Shown: positions 1 through 10,775 of the stretch, piece after piece
Layout of the letters: every line of letters begins with the position of its first letter
Position numbering within the stretch: the stretch's first letter is position 1
From: Parasponia andersonii
Lineage: Eukaryota > Streptophyta > Magnoliopsida > Rosales > Cannabaceae
Reading direction: 5' to 3'
Assembly: GCA_002914805.1 (NCBI GenBank)
Contig: JXTB01000083.1
Span: 682,119-746,118, forward strand
DNA length: 64,000 nt
Made by a program: the position numbers and the translations under genes
Notes under the pieces: generated by a model
The model's database searches: none
What the model saw: only the letters and a program-made list of their open reading frames with translations
Told to the model about the DNA's origin: nothing

Positions 1-75
1 GAGCATTTGAACCCTTTAATCCTTCTTGGAAATTTTCTTAGCAATTTTTCAAGTTAGAAGTACAAAGCGAAATAT

Positions 76-860
76 CAAGAAACAAGATTTCAATTTCAGT
101 TAGGGCTGATGTAGAGAAATTTGATGGGAACATCAATTTTGGCTTGTGGCAAATACAAGTCAAGGAGTTGCTGATTCGACCTGGATTGCATAAGGTTTAG
201 AAAGACAGAGAGATTTACAAGGGCAAAAATTCTGAGAAATCCAGTATGAGCGATGAAGATTGAGATAATCTAGATGAGGGAGTTGCAAGTGTGATACACA
301 TATTTTTGGCCAAAAATGGCCTTGTAAATGTACTTGAAATAATGACGGCTAAAAATCTCTGGGGAAAACTGAAAGAATTATATTAAGTAAAAGGTAAGAA
401 CAATTTCATATACTACGTATGAATAAAGGTATAAAATTTTTTGATCATCTAAGTGTCTTGAATGGTATTGTTTCTGAACTGGAGGTTATTAGAGTAAAAA
501 TTAAAGATGAAGATAAAATATTACAATTCATCTAGATTCTTCCACCTTCCTATAGACATATGAAACCTATTTTGATAAATGGGAAGGAGACTGTAGTTTA
601 TTCAGAAGTCATACGTAAACTTTTGCTTAAAGAAAGAAGGTTGACAAGTGGTGATAGTAATATTCTATATGAAGGTTTTGCATTAGCAATCGTCACTGGG
701 AGGAAAAACTCGTGAAAAAAGAATGTAATCTGCCAAAGGTAAGGACAATCTAGGTACTTGAAAAGAAATTTTCAAAAAGTTTGAGGGGTTCGGCTAAAAG
801 CTTTAAATCTGGTGATGCTCGTAATATTGTCTCCTTTGATGAAGATGATGATATTTTCCT
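76..860 (+). pseudogene. copia gag remnant
   Basis: Conceptual translation gives a copia gag signature near 110-190, including FDGNINFGLW followed by VKELLIRPGLHK. In Tnt1/Tork-like gag proteins this N-terminal motif binds the substrate-like FxGxNYxxW pocket region. Downstream parts still read like gag (for example ILPPSYRHMKPILING near 535-585). The reading frame is broken by stops at about 197, 260 and 385 and by frameshifts, and I could not find the CCHC zinc knuckle. The expected ATG appears mutated to ATA near 81. No protein is expected from it. Confidence 0.7.
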
Positions 861-1254
861 TTGATCATGATATGTGCATCCTCATGCATACCGCTAATAT
901 CCAAAAATGACATGAAAAAGGATGTGTCATAATTAGTAGCAGCAAGTTTGCACACGGACATTGGTTTGGCATTGATGCAAGGTGTATGCTAAATAATGTC
1001 GATGACTAATGGACTCCCGAAGAAGCTAAATATGGGAGTCAATACCATAATTATCAGTAAGGTTCTTTCGACATAACCCAAGATGAAATTCTTAGAATTC
1101 GTCAATTCTAAGTAGTATACTTATATGATAGAGTATGATTATCAATAAAGACAATGATAGCAACATAAGCTATGAGATGAGATCGTATATGAAGACGTGA
1201 TTGAAATCAAATCTTCAAGTGGGGGATTATTGATGTATAAGAATATGCGTGAAG

Positions 1255-1500
1255 ATATGTAAACATGTGTAAACAGATATAAATATATCTATATCAATAT
1301 ATGTAAACATATGTGTGAACATATATAAATATATCTGCATGAACACATGTAAACATATATGTGAATAGATATAAATATATCTGTATGAACACATGTGAAT
1401 ATGTGTGTGAAAATATGTGAACATATATATGTGAATATATATAAAAATATATATATATTTATATATATGCGAAGACATGTGAACATATACATATAAATAC
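1255..1500 (+). repeat. tandem AT-rich repeat in LTR U3
   Basis: Degenerate direct repeats of roughly 30-60 bases alternate ACATGTGTGAACATAT-like and ATATAAATATATCT-like blocks upstream of the LTR TATA box. Tandem repeats in this position often act as enhancers in copia LTRs; whether these do is not visible from sequence. Confidence 0.6.
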
Positions 1501-1553
1501 CTAAATAGTATACAAACTGCGCAGAAGTTGGTAAAGGATTGGTGAGTCTAGCT

Positions 1554-1561
1554 TATAAATA
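1554..1561 (+). promoter_or_regulatory. LTR TATA box
   Basis: TATAAATA sits in the copia LTR downstream of the U3 repeats and upstream of a pyrimidine-rich leader. It is the only good TATA element in this LTR. Confidence 0.5.
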
Positions 1562-2799
1562 AAGGCTTCATTTTTTTATCTTCTTCATTTCAAAAATTAA
1601 ATATATTTCAAGTGCTCTCTTCTAATTAAATTATTTCTTTTCTCTTTGTTTCTTCTTTAAAAGATAGTAGAGTTTTTATATGTAAGAGATTATGTCAAGA
1701 GAAGCAGTGTAAAGTGTGAGTGAGAGAATAATTGTGAGAAAATACCTAGGTATATTGGGATTATTGGGTAGAAAAGAGAGAAATCAATATGATTATAGAA
1801 AATTTTCATATAGTGAAATTCTTTTCTGAAAAAGTGATTTTTTTCTTGATTTGGAAGTTTTTCACTTAAATTTTTGTATTATGAGATTGATTTCTATTCT
1901 ATATTATTATTTCTCTGTTATTTTGATATTTTTTTGAAATAAGATCTTAGAAGTGACAAATCTGCGTCGATATTCCCAACAAATGTCAATATTGATTTAT
2001 GCGTAAAGTTGATAAAAAAAAATTGCCAAAATGAATCTATCAATACACTCCTTTTTCTAGCACTTTTCGTTAATATATTTCAATATTCTATTCTTCTTTT
2101 CTTTTTTTTTTCCTTAAACTAAATTTATAAATAGAGCACCATAATATGACAAAGTGGTGATAAAGTCCCAAATCAAAGCCCAGACTCCATAAACCAAATA
2201 AAATGAAGATTACATAACAATAAACATAAACATAAACTAAAACCATTCTCTCACTAATCGATTATAATTATATAAGATAGAAACAACGAAAAAAAAAGGA
2301 GATTTTTATTGGTTCCGCTGGTCAGTGTGAAGGCAGTGGCGCTGAGCTTTCGGCCATGGCAAACTGTTTTCTTAAACCTCAAGACGCTAGTCAGTGTGAA
2401 GAAGATGAAGACGAGGAGAACGAGTAGAAAACATAGTTCGTGCGTTTCTACTAACTTTTTGAAAAAGTCTGAAACGATAAATAGTGGTTTTCTAATTATT
2501 AGGCTAAACTGTGGTTTGGATTTGGATTTGGGTTTTCAAAAATAAACGACAAAGTTTTTATGAGGATCGCACACTTTTTTAGTTTTTAGAATCATAAAAT
2601 CAAATTTGGATACTAAACCAATGAGGCCCTAAGGGATTCGACGTCGGGTAGGAGTGACTTGGGCCGAAATGAAACTTTAAAAAAAAATAAAAAAAAGTAA
2701 GCCAACAAAGGCCAATTTAAGGAAAAAAAAAATTACAAATTTACGGTGGGTTTAGTTTTTTTTAGGTTCAGTACAACATTTTTCAGAAAGATGCTACTT

Positions 2800-2990
2800 T
2801 AAAAAAATAGAAAAATTCATTTTTAACATAATAACTAGTAACTGGTAAGTCTGGTTTTTGAGCATTGGTAATTAATAATCAAATGTATTTGTAATTAGTA
2901 TATTATTAATAACTGATAACCAATAATTAATTATCAGATTTTGGTAACTAGTAACTATTTTTAAAAATGACATTTCTAAAAACTTTTCAA
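2800..2990. repeat. imperfect inverted repeat (MITE candidate)
   Basis: A left arm around 2800-2855, read on the minus strand as GTTACTAGTTATTATG then AAAAATGA, pairs with a right arm at about 2943-2990, GTAACTAGTAACTATT then AAAAATGA. About 90 bases of AT-rich DNA lie between. Related sequence recurs near 3585-3800. No target-site duplication was confirmed. Confidence 0.35.
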
Positions 2991-4051
2991 AACATAGTAT
3001 TTTTCTGGAAAAAAAAAAGGGCATGAGAATTGAGAGAAAAAAAAAAAAAATGACCCACCGTAATTCTTTTATTGTAAGTAAAAGTCTCAGAAACCAAACA
3101 ATTACGGCCACCATTAACTTTCGCAAAATAATATCACGAATACATACTCCTCAAATAATTAGTTTCAGATGGATTAGGTTATCTATCTCTTTGCCTATGC
3201 TCTACTCTCTATAGCTCAAATCTGAGAAACCTAGGCCATCTCTCTGCCATTGAAAAGGTAATCTTCGTTATGCCATTATTCCTATGCCTATGCCAGATTC
3301 GCTTGGTTCTACTGTGTTGGAAGACTTGTTTCCAGCATTGGCTTTGTCTATGGTTGCTGGTTCCTTATGGTCATTCTCATCAATGTTGTACAAATCTAAC
3401 CCTTGACTCGGTTATCTGTGGGTTTGTTGTTGTGAGAGCTTGACGGTGATTGCAATTCGGGGATTCAATGACGACAGTGTTTTGGTCGGGAGTGATGGCC
3501 ATTCGGTTTAAAATAAAGATTAAGTGGTTTTTCAAACTCAAAAGATATTTTACTTTACAATTGTTAGTGGTATGTAGCTAGATTTGTCATTGAATAGTAA
3601 CCGGTCACTATAGACGAAGCCGGCGACTGGTAATCAGATTAATTTCTTGTTATCTGGAACCAGTCTTATAACAAGCCACTAAGAAATTTTCGTTATTGGT
3701 GACTAATATGGAAACCGCAAATCAATATTTGTTACTAGAAATCATTAACTAAATTGGTTACATGGTTACTGTTATTTTTGAAAAATGACACTTTAACATT
3801 TCAAAAATACAAATTTTTCCTGTATTTTTGAAATTATTTTTCTTACGTGGTTTTGGATTTTTTTTTTTTTTCGAAGTAAAACCATACTTTTCCCAATTTT
3901 TTTTTTGACTATTTTCCAAAATACCTTTTTGGACTAGATTAAGTTATTAAAAGAAAAAAAATTCCAAAACGTGGTCTAAAAGTATTATTCGGACACAAAA
4001 AACTCCTAGATTCGTTCATTTGTTAGTGATTTGAAGAGTGTGTTAACTCAG

Positions 4052-4143
4052 GATATCCAAATCAATACATGTGTGTGATACCTGAGGCCTAATACAAGAT
4101 ATCCAAATCAAGACATGTGATAGATACCTGAGGCTTAATACAT
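4052..4143 (+). repeat. 46-bp tandem duplication
   Basis: Two adjacent units (4052-4097 and 4098-4143) each start GATATCCAAATCAA and contain GATACCTGAGGC. They differ at a few positions. Confidence 0.8.
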
Positions 4144-5160
4144 AATTATCCTAGAAATGGTGGGTCAAAGCTACATTGCACTTGCATTTATCATAATTAT
4201 CTTACCTTTATTTTCACTCTGTCGTAACTCTGCAGTCTAGCTTTCTGAATTAATTTCAAACCCAAGTTTTAATCAGCATTAGCATCTAAAAATTGTAGCC
4301 AATTAAAAGGTAAAATGCAGTAGCTATTTTGATCCCCGAAATTGAACTTGTTTCTTTGAATATTTACGACACTACCCCTAATTCACAAAATAAAAGGAAA
4401 AAAACGTTTTGTTTTGCCATTTCCTTTTGAAATTATCTCTATCATAGTGATGCCATATACAATCGATAATCTACTTTAAATATAGGGATATTATATTAAA
4501 AAAACCCACCACTCGTAGCTTTTTAGCAAAAAAATCTATATATTTTCATTAATATCAAATAAAATCTCTTATTTATATGTTTTTTTTTTCTTTATCAAAT
4601 ATCGCCATATTCACATATATAGTCAGAACAAGGGTTTATAATTATCATAAAAATGTCTATTTTTTAAAGTTGTCTATTAACATCCACAAAAATAATCAAA
4701 AAGCAATCATCTATGATTTGTATGGTCTTAGGAATTCAATAGTAATAACTTTCTAACACACAAAAATTATTATTTTTTGAATTCTATTATCTGATTTTAA
4801 AAATTAAAAACATTCATTTTTAATAATTTTAATTCTAACTTTGATTATATATACATGTGGATGCTTGATAGAAAAACACAAATAAAAAATTTTATTTGAT
4901 ATTATTGAAAGTGCTAAATTTTTTTTTGGATAAAAGGCTAAAAATCATGAGTTTATTTTTTTTTTTGATATCATCCCATATATTATATATAGATGCACTG
5001 ATAATAATTATGAATATCAATTAGCGATGAGCCCAGGTTAACGCTTAAGAAAGGACGCGATCATGGGCTAATGTAATTTTCATGATTGAGGAAACTACAC
5101 AGGATGCCCTATTTTGGAATCCAGTGTAAATTTGAGTCCTATTTTGAAACTTAAAACATT

Positions 5161-5390
5161 TATATCCTTTTTTAAATTGTTTGAGTTGTTTGTACTATTC
5201 CACCCTATATCCCTTTTTCAAATTGATTGAGTTGTTTTTACTATTTTACCTTATATCCCATTTTCAAATTATTTGAGTTGCTTGTACTATTCTACCATAT
5301 ACCTATTTTTCAAATTGTTTGAGTTACTTTTACTATTCTACCCTATATCCCTTTTTCAAATTATTTGAGTTGCTTTTACTATTCTACTCT
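5161..5390 (+). repeat. 46-bp minisatellite, five copies
   Basis: Units start at about 5161, 5206, 5252, 5297 and 5344. Each contains TATATCCCTTTTTCAAATT, then TTTGAGTTG, then TACTATTCTACC. The period is 45-47 bases and the units are about 85-90 percent alike by eye. Confidence 0.8.
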
Positions 5391-5680
5391 TATTTTATCT
5401 TTTCCCCTCCAAATATCTCTCATTGTCTCTCATTTTTTCTGTCTCTCATTATTATCTAAGCAATACTGGCCGAGATGATTGGAATTCACTTATTGAGGTA
5501 GAAGTTCAAAATCTGGAGTATTGAGCTTCAATATGGCATAAGAACCTAGGTCCATCCTATTGTTAGGATTAGAACCCTAGTTTCTTTCTTTTTTGAATAA
5601 TCAATTCAACGTGTTTTGGAATGTAAAAAGTTATTTGATTCTTTTAGTCAGTCGCATTTTTTAAATTTTTGAAAGGAGTA

Positions 5681-6193
5681 TATTAGGAGATCGGCTTTGT
5701 GGAAGCGACAACATACAGTTAAAATACGAGTTGAGAAAATTTAGGTAAAATAAAAAAGATGAGGTACACAAAAAAATTAACGTGGTTCACCAAATTTAGA
5801 CTACGTCCACAGATAAGGTTGTGAAGAATTTCGATATGAAAAAAAGATTATAACTTCTCTCTAAATATAAGGAGAGAATAAATAAACTTCTTTCTCTCTT
5901 GAAATAAGAGAAAAACACTCTCTAAATAATTTAGAAGAAAACAAGTGGGACACTAAGAGGAATTTCTAAACTTGAATTCTCTCTTAGAAAGAAAGAAGAT
6001 TTTAGAATGGGATATAAAATAAGTGATGAAACTCCCGTATTTATAGATATTGAAAGGTGGTATGAACTAGTGAGAACACCACATTTTTACTGTTGCTATT
6101 ACGGCTGGTTGGTGAGTAATTTTTTTCTTTCCTATAATGTGAACAACAACTTTAACAATGTAGTTAGCGGTGCTACAATTATTGATTTGTTCA
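5681..6193 (-). repeat. copia LTR (3' LTR of the minus-strand element)
   Basis: It matches 10192-10775 along its length, beginning TATTAGGAGATC and ending TTGATTTGTTCA on the plus strand. It is about 70 bases shorter because it lacks a small tandem expansion of GCTATTACGGCTGA-like units found in the other copy. A TATAAATA box (minus strand) lies at 6038-6045. Confidence 0.85.
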
Positions 6194-6208
6194 ATATTCT
6201 TCCACCTG
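6194..6208 (-). other. polypurine tract
   Basis: The minus strand reads TCAGGTGGAAGAATA immediately upstream of the 3' LTR. This is the usual primer site for plus-strand DNA synthesis. Confidence 0.6.
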
Positions 6209-6429
6209 AAGACTTGATTTTAATCATGTTTTCACACATGATAAATCTCTCTTTTTTTCATTTGTTAATTCTTCACACTACTTACGTATCTACTAGGCTG
6301 TATGAGGATCTACACTGTTGAAACTTATCAGTGTTGATTAGTTTAGTAAAAGCATCTACTAGGTTTTCTTTGATGCAAATCTTCTTCATGTCCACACTTT
6401 CATACTCTATTACTTCTTGAAAAAGTGAT

Positions 6430-6900
6430 ATTGAACACCCATGTGTTTTATCCTAGAATAAAAGATAGGATTCCTTGCAATGTACAAGGCACTCTGATTG
6501 TCACAAAACAGAGGAATTTTTTCTTTTTTTGTCTGAGCTTCTCCAATAACCTTTGAACCCAAATAGCCTCTTTGCAAGCATGTGTAACCGCTATGTATTC
6601 TGCTTTTGTTGTAGATAAATCCATAACAGTTTGCATCTTCGAAACCTAGTTTATAGCTCCTTCTATAAGAGTAAATACATAGTCTGTAGTAGATTTTTAT
6701 TTGTCAAGTTCACCCATAATCTGAATCAACATATCTTATTATTGTAAATTTTGATCATCCGTAACATAATACAGTCTCCGAGTTTTCTTTGATGTATTTC
6801 AGAATCCTCTTCACAGTATACCTATGCTCTTCACTAGGATTCGCTATGTATCGACACTGCTTGTGCAATGTCTAGTCTTATATATATCATAGCGAATATT
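6430..6900 (-). pseudogene. copia RNase H remnant
   Basis: Minus-strand translation shows DLSTTKAEYIAVTHACKEA and WVQRLLEKL, the copia RNase H region that normally reads STTEAEYIA. The acidic residue in TTEAEY is partly changed (TTKAEY). Stops and a frameshift follow in the FCD/SAIHLA segment. Confidence 0.7.
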
Positions 6901-7830
6901 AGACTTTCCACCACTGATGTATACGGTACTCAAGACATCTCCACCCTCTTTGCTTCATTACTAGGATATATCTCAGAGGATAACTTAAAGTTAGTAGGAA
7001 GTGGGGTAGAAATTGGCTTATAATCTTGCATATTAAAGTGTTGCAGGATTTTCTTCAAATAATTCTTCTGAGAAAACCAAATCTTCTTGTTATATCTGTC
7101 TCGATGAATTTCTATTCCTAGAATCTTGTTTATTGGTCTCAAGTCCTTCATATCAAATTCTCTAATCAACTGTGCCCTCAATTCTTAGACTATACCTATG
7201 TTGGGGACCACTACCACATGTCGTCTATGTACAATAATAAGATAATGAAATCACTATCTTCATCAAATCTTTTGAAGTATATGCAGTGGTTTGAAATGAG
7301 TCTATTGTACCCAATGTTTATAATGAAGGAATCAAATCTCTTATACTAATACCTCAGTGCCTATTTGAGACTATATAGAGATTTGTTCATCTTGAAACTA
7401 ATTTCTTCTTGCCCATTTTAGCAAAATCTTCTAGTTGGAATATATAAATTTCTTCTTTAAGGTCTTTATGAAGAAGTGCAGTTTTCATATCTAACTACTT
7501 TAGATATAGATCAAACGTAGCACATATTGCCAGAACTACTCTAATTATTATGAGTCGAATCATATGTCAAAATATCTCATTGAAGTCAATACCTTCTTTC
7601 TAAACATATTCCTTTACTACTAATCTCACACGATGCTGCTCTACTTGATCATTGTTATTACGTTCGATCTTGTAGACCCATTTGTTTCCAATGGCCTTCC
7701 TTCCTTGTGGTAGTGAAACAAGATCCCATATCGTGTTCTTGTGAAGGGTTTTAATCTCTTCTTTCATTGTTGTTATCTACAAGAATACATCCGAGCATTT
7801 GGTAGCCTCGTAGAAAGTTGTTGGCTCTCC
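6900..7830 (-). pseudogene. copia reverse transcriptase remnant
   Basis: The N-terminal part reads NTIWDLVSLPQGRKAIG then NKWVYKIE (minus strand, about 7780-7660). The polymerase motif YIDDM survives near 7242-7228 and is followed at once by a stop. The C-terminal part reads FDMKDLRPINKILGIEIHRD near 7155-7095. Several stops and frameshifts separate these blocks, so no active enzyme can be made. Confidence 0.8.
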
Positions 7831-8219
7831 ATCCTCTGCTAGAATGCAGTATATAATGTTGCTCTTAGTGATATAATCTGAGTGTCACACTGATAGTCTT
7901 CTCTCACGAGTCAACCGATGGATTTTAAAAGCCTCTTCCTTGACTAGTTCTTCTACTTCGTGCTCTAGTACTACTTTAGAAGAATCTGAATCTTCAACAT
8001 TCTTTTTTATCTGAATTGTAGTAGTTTCTAGATTGCTCTCATCTCATTTTTCTTACAGTTTATTTTATGCAAATATCATATCCATGCTGATGATAATCTT
8101 ATAGGCAGTGGGAACCTATAGGCAATATCCCTTGACTCTAATATATCCTAAGAATACACATTTTCTGGTCTTTGAATCTAGTCTTGTGATTTATTAAGTG
8201 TTGTACATTACGTACACAA

Positions 8220-8726
8220 GACTTCCAAATGTATGTAAGCGAGAATAATTAACTGGCTTATCAGTTCATATCTCCATTAATATCTTTAGTTCAATCATTA
8301 TTGATGGAGACTGATTGATCACATAACATGTGGTTTTGACTACTTCTGTCCAGAATGTCTTATGTAGATCTATAGCTCTCAATATTGCTCTTGTCCTTTC
8401 CAACACAGTTCTTTTTATCTGTTTTGCCACTCCATTTTGTTGAGAAGTGTATGCCGCTGTAAACTGCTTCATGATTTCTTCTTATTGATAGAAGTTATCA
8501 AATTCATCACCTATATATTCTTTTTCATTGTCTCTCCTCAAGCACTTAATCTTCTCTCCAGATTTAAGGATACACCTAACATCTCTTGGAGTGATCATCA
8601 ATAAAAGATACAAAGTATTTAGCTCCTTCTAAAGACATCACCAGTGCTTACCAAATATCAGAGTGGACCAAGTCTAGAACCTTTTTACTTCAAGTCTCGT
8701 TCCAATATATAGTTGAGCTTACGATG
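8220..8726 (-). pseudogene. copia integrase remnant
   Basis: Minus-strand blocks include LVHSDIW, SFIDDHSK, FTAAYTSQQNGVAKQIKRT and VLERTRAILRA. These are the core Asp regions and the PQQNGVAERMNRT-type region that carries the catalytic Glu, here changed to Lys (VAKQI). Stops interrupt the frame. The C-terminal sequence continues degenerately to about 8060 (for example SKTRKCVFLGYI). Confidence 0.75.
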
Positions 8727-9399
8727 TCATATCATTGTTGATTCTTCTCCGAAATTTATTGAAGCAACTGATGCCTTTGCTTTTATCAGTTTATCTCTTT
8801 TAAGTACGTACAAATTTGCTGTGATCTTCCTTGCCTTCATTATTACAAGTGCGCCCTTCATAATCTTTATGATTCCATTCTCGATACGAGTTTTATAACC
8901 AAGATTATTTAATTGTCCAAAAGACAATAGATTTTTCTTCAAGTCCTTTACAAGTCGCACATCTTGAATAGTACGAACAATGCCTTCATATATTTTTATC
9001 TTGATGGTACCAATCCAAGCAATCTTTAAGGTATGATTGTTACTCATGAATACAGACCCTCTAGAGGCAGGTTCATATGTGTGAAACCACTCTCTGTGAG
9101 AAATCATATGCCATGTTACTTCCAAATCTACTAACCAAATATCAATGAATTGCCTTCTGTCCTTAGAAACTGTTGCTGTTTCGTTGTACATAATTTCTCC
9201 ATCATCTGAAGTACTTGCAACGTTCCCTTGAGCATTTGATGACTCAAGATCTTTTTCTCTGGAATCTCTACTCTTTTTGAGTTGCCAACACTCCCTTTTG
9301 ACGTGCCTTTTCTTACCACAGTGATAACATTTAACATTCTTTTTTTTTTTTTTACTTTGATTTACTATGACTCTAACTCCCATTGGGGCCATGCTCTGT
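8727..9399 (-). pseudogene. copia gag zinc knuckle and protease region
   Basis: This is the longest uninterrupted stretch of the element (about 221 residues). A CCHC knuckle CYHCGKKRHVKREC is followed by acidic spacer sequence and then the protease. The catalytic D-S-G-A motif is mutated to D-L-E-V in WLVDLEVTWHM, so the protease should be inactive. Conserved LKKNLLSFGQL and ANLYVL blocks follow. Confidence 0.8.
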
Positions 9400-10010
9400 T
9401 GATCTCCATCTCATTATCAAATTTTCTGCTTATTATGAACTTGCCGATCTGTTTTTTTTTGTTCTTATATCGATTTTCATCTTCAAGAATAACAACTGTA
9501 AGATTGTTGAATACTAGAGTTATGGTATTGCTGGTGACATTTATAATAAGCTGATCATATGAATCAGGTAGATTTTGAAGTAAGAATTCTACACATATAT
9601 TATCCTATATTTTATGCTCTATTGCTATGAGCTGTGAAAATAAAGTGTTGAGGGTATTAATGTGATTAGTCACTATTATTGATTATGCTATCCAAAGGGT
9701 GTAAAATATTCTCTTTAAGAAAATTTTGTTGACTTGGCTTGATATAACTTTGTCATCGTATCTCATATCTCCTTGGTTGACGTTTTCTCTTCAATGCTCA
9801 ACAAGACTCTATCTACTAGTGCCAAATATAAGTTAGCTATAACATTATCATCCATTTTGTCCCATCTTTTATCATTAGTAATCTCAACAGATTTTTCTTC
9901 AATTGCTGCTAGGTAATTATCTTTTCTCAAGATTGCCTTTATCTTCATTTTTCACATAAAAAAATTGCTCCTATTGAACTTCTTAATATTGAATTTTGCT
10001 GCCAATTTTG
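9400..10010 (-). pseudogene. copia gag N-terminal remnant
   Basis: Minus-strand translation gives KMKIKAILRKDNYLAAIEE at about 9954-9898, then VIANLYLALVD and LLQNLPDSYDQLIINV. This is a very common plant copia gag. The TTKEIWDHL-like region is disrupted and a stop replaces the Trp before KMKIKA. The start codon is not certain. Confidence 0.75.
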
Positions 10011-10049
10011 TTCATCACGATTTATCCAGTTACTACCATTTCACTGTAT

Positions 10050-10172
10050 GTAAATAATACCATATATATGAATAGTACTATATACGTAAATAGTATCATG
10101 TATGTGTATAGTACTATATACATGAATAGTACCGTATAAATTAACGGTACATATACGAGAATAGTACCCTAA
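10050..10172. repeat. 18-20 bp tandem repeat in copia leader
   Basis: About six degenerate units built on AATAGTAC(T/C)ATATAC(A/G)TG lie between the primer binding site and gag. They are in the untranslated leader of the minus-strand element. Confidence 0.6.
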
Positions 10173-10176
10173 TCAA

Positions 10177-10191
10177 TGGCTCTAGTACCAC
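10177..10191 (-). other. copia primer binding site
   Basis: Immediately inside the right LTR the minus strand reads GTGGTACTAGAGCC. It resembles the usual copia site TGGTATCAGAGCC, complementary to initiator methionine tRNA, with two changes. Confidence 0.7.
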
Positions 10192-10775
10192 TGTTAGGAG
10201 ATCAACTTTACAGAAGCGACAACACACAGTTAAAATACGAGTTGAGAAAATTTAGATAAAATGAAAAAAAAATAAGGTACACGAAAGATTGAACGTAGTT
10301 TATCCAATTTAAGTTACATCCACGGATAAGACTGTGAAGAATTTCACTATGAAAAGGAGATTATAACTCACTTCTTTTTAAATATAAGGAGAAGACAAAT
10401 GAACCTCTCTCTTTCTTAAAATAGGAGAAAAATACTCTCTCTAAACAATTTAGGAAAAAACAATTAAGACACTAAGAGAAATTCCTAGGCTTGAATTTTC
10501 TCTTAGAAAGGAAGATGATTTTAGAATGAGACGTAAAACAAGTGATAAAATTCTCGTATTTATAGATCTTGAAAAGTGGTATGAACAAATAAGAATACCA
10601 CTTTTTTACTATTGCTATTACGACTGACTTTAATATTGTTACTATTACGGCTGACCTTTTTACTGTTGTTATTGTTGCTATTACGATTGATTGATGAGCA
10701 TTTTTTTTTCTTTCTATAATGTGAAGAATAACTTCAACAATGTGGTTGGTAGTACCACAATTGTTGATTTGTTCA
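10192..10775 (-). repeat. copia LTR (5' LTR of the minus-strand element)
   Basis: On the plus strand it runs TGTTAGGAGATC to TTGATTTGTTCA. It carries TATAAATA on the minus strand at 10557-10564 and a local expansion of CTATTACG-type units near 10610-10700 missing from its partner. Short indels and substitutions along the whole length mark an old insertion. Confidence 0.85.

Larger units (their letters stand above)
1..1981 (+). mobile_element. Ty1/copia retrotransposon, right-hand part (gag remnant plus 3' LTR)
   Basis: The window opens inside a copia element on the plus strand. A degraded gag (about 76-860) is followed by roughly 370 bases without recognisable pol, then a polypurine tract (about 1216-1227) and a 3' LTR at 1231-1981. 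Protease, integrase, reverse transcriptase and RNase H are absent between gag and the LTR. This is therefore a deletion derivative that cannot move by itself. The left LTR would lie outside the window. Many in-frame stops show it is old. Confidence 0.8.
1231..1981 (+). repeat. copia 3' LTR
   Basis: The LTR starts TGATGTATAAG directly after a purine-rich tract (AAGTGGGGGA) and ends in TATTCCCAACA, the usual TG...CA boundaries. AATGT follows at 1982-1986 and would be the target-site duplication if the left flank matched. A TATAAATA box lies at 1554-1561, about two fifths into the LTR. The partner LTR is not in the window, so the boundaries rest on the termini and the adjacent polypurine tract. 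Confidence 0.7.
1982..5150. other. gene-free stretch with small repeats
   Basis: Apart from the inverted repeat at 2800-2990 and the duplication at 4052-4143, I see only AT-rich DNA with A and T runs. Short open frames near 2309 and 3023 start from unlikely codons or overlap homopolymers and resemble no family I know. A less AT-rich patch at 3220-3490 is not recognisable as a gene. Confidence 0.5.
5681..10775 (-). mobile_element. full-length degenerate Ty1/copia retrotransposon
   Basis: Two related LTRs (5681-6193 and 10192-10775) flank a minus-strand internal region. Its domain order is gag, protease, integrase, reverse transcriptase, RNase H, which defines Ty1/copia. A primer binding site like initiator-Met tRNA lies next to the right LTR, and a polypurine tract lies next to the left one. 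Every domain has stops or frameshifts. No clear 5-bp target duplication was found (AAAAA on the right, GAGTA on the left), so the left terminus may be altered (it begins TA rather than TG). Confidence 0.88.

Noticed and set aside
2309..2545. 78-codon open frame
   Set aside because: It starts from TTG, has no splice or promoter context and no family resemblance.
6007..6321. 104-codon open frame on the plus strand
   Set aside because: It lies across the copia LTR and polypurine tract on the strand opposite to the element.
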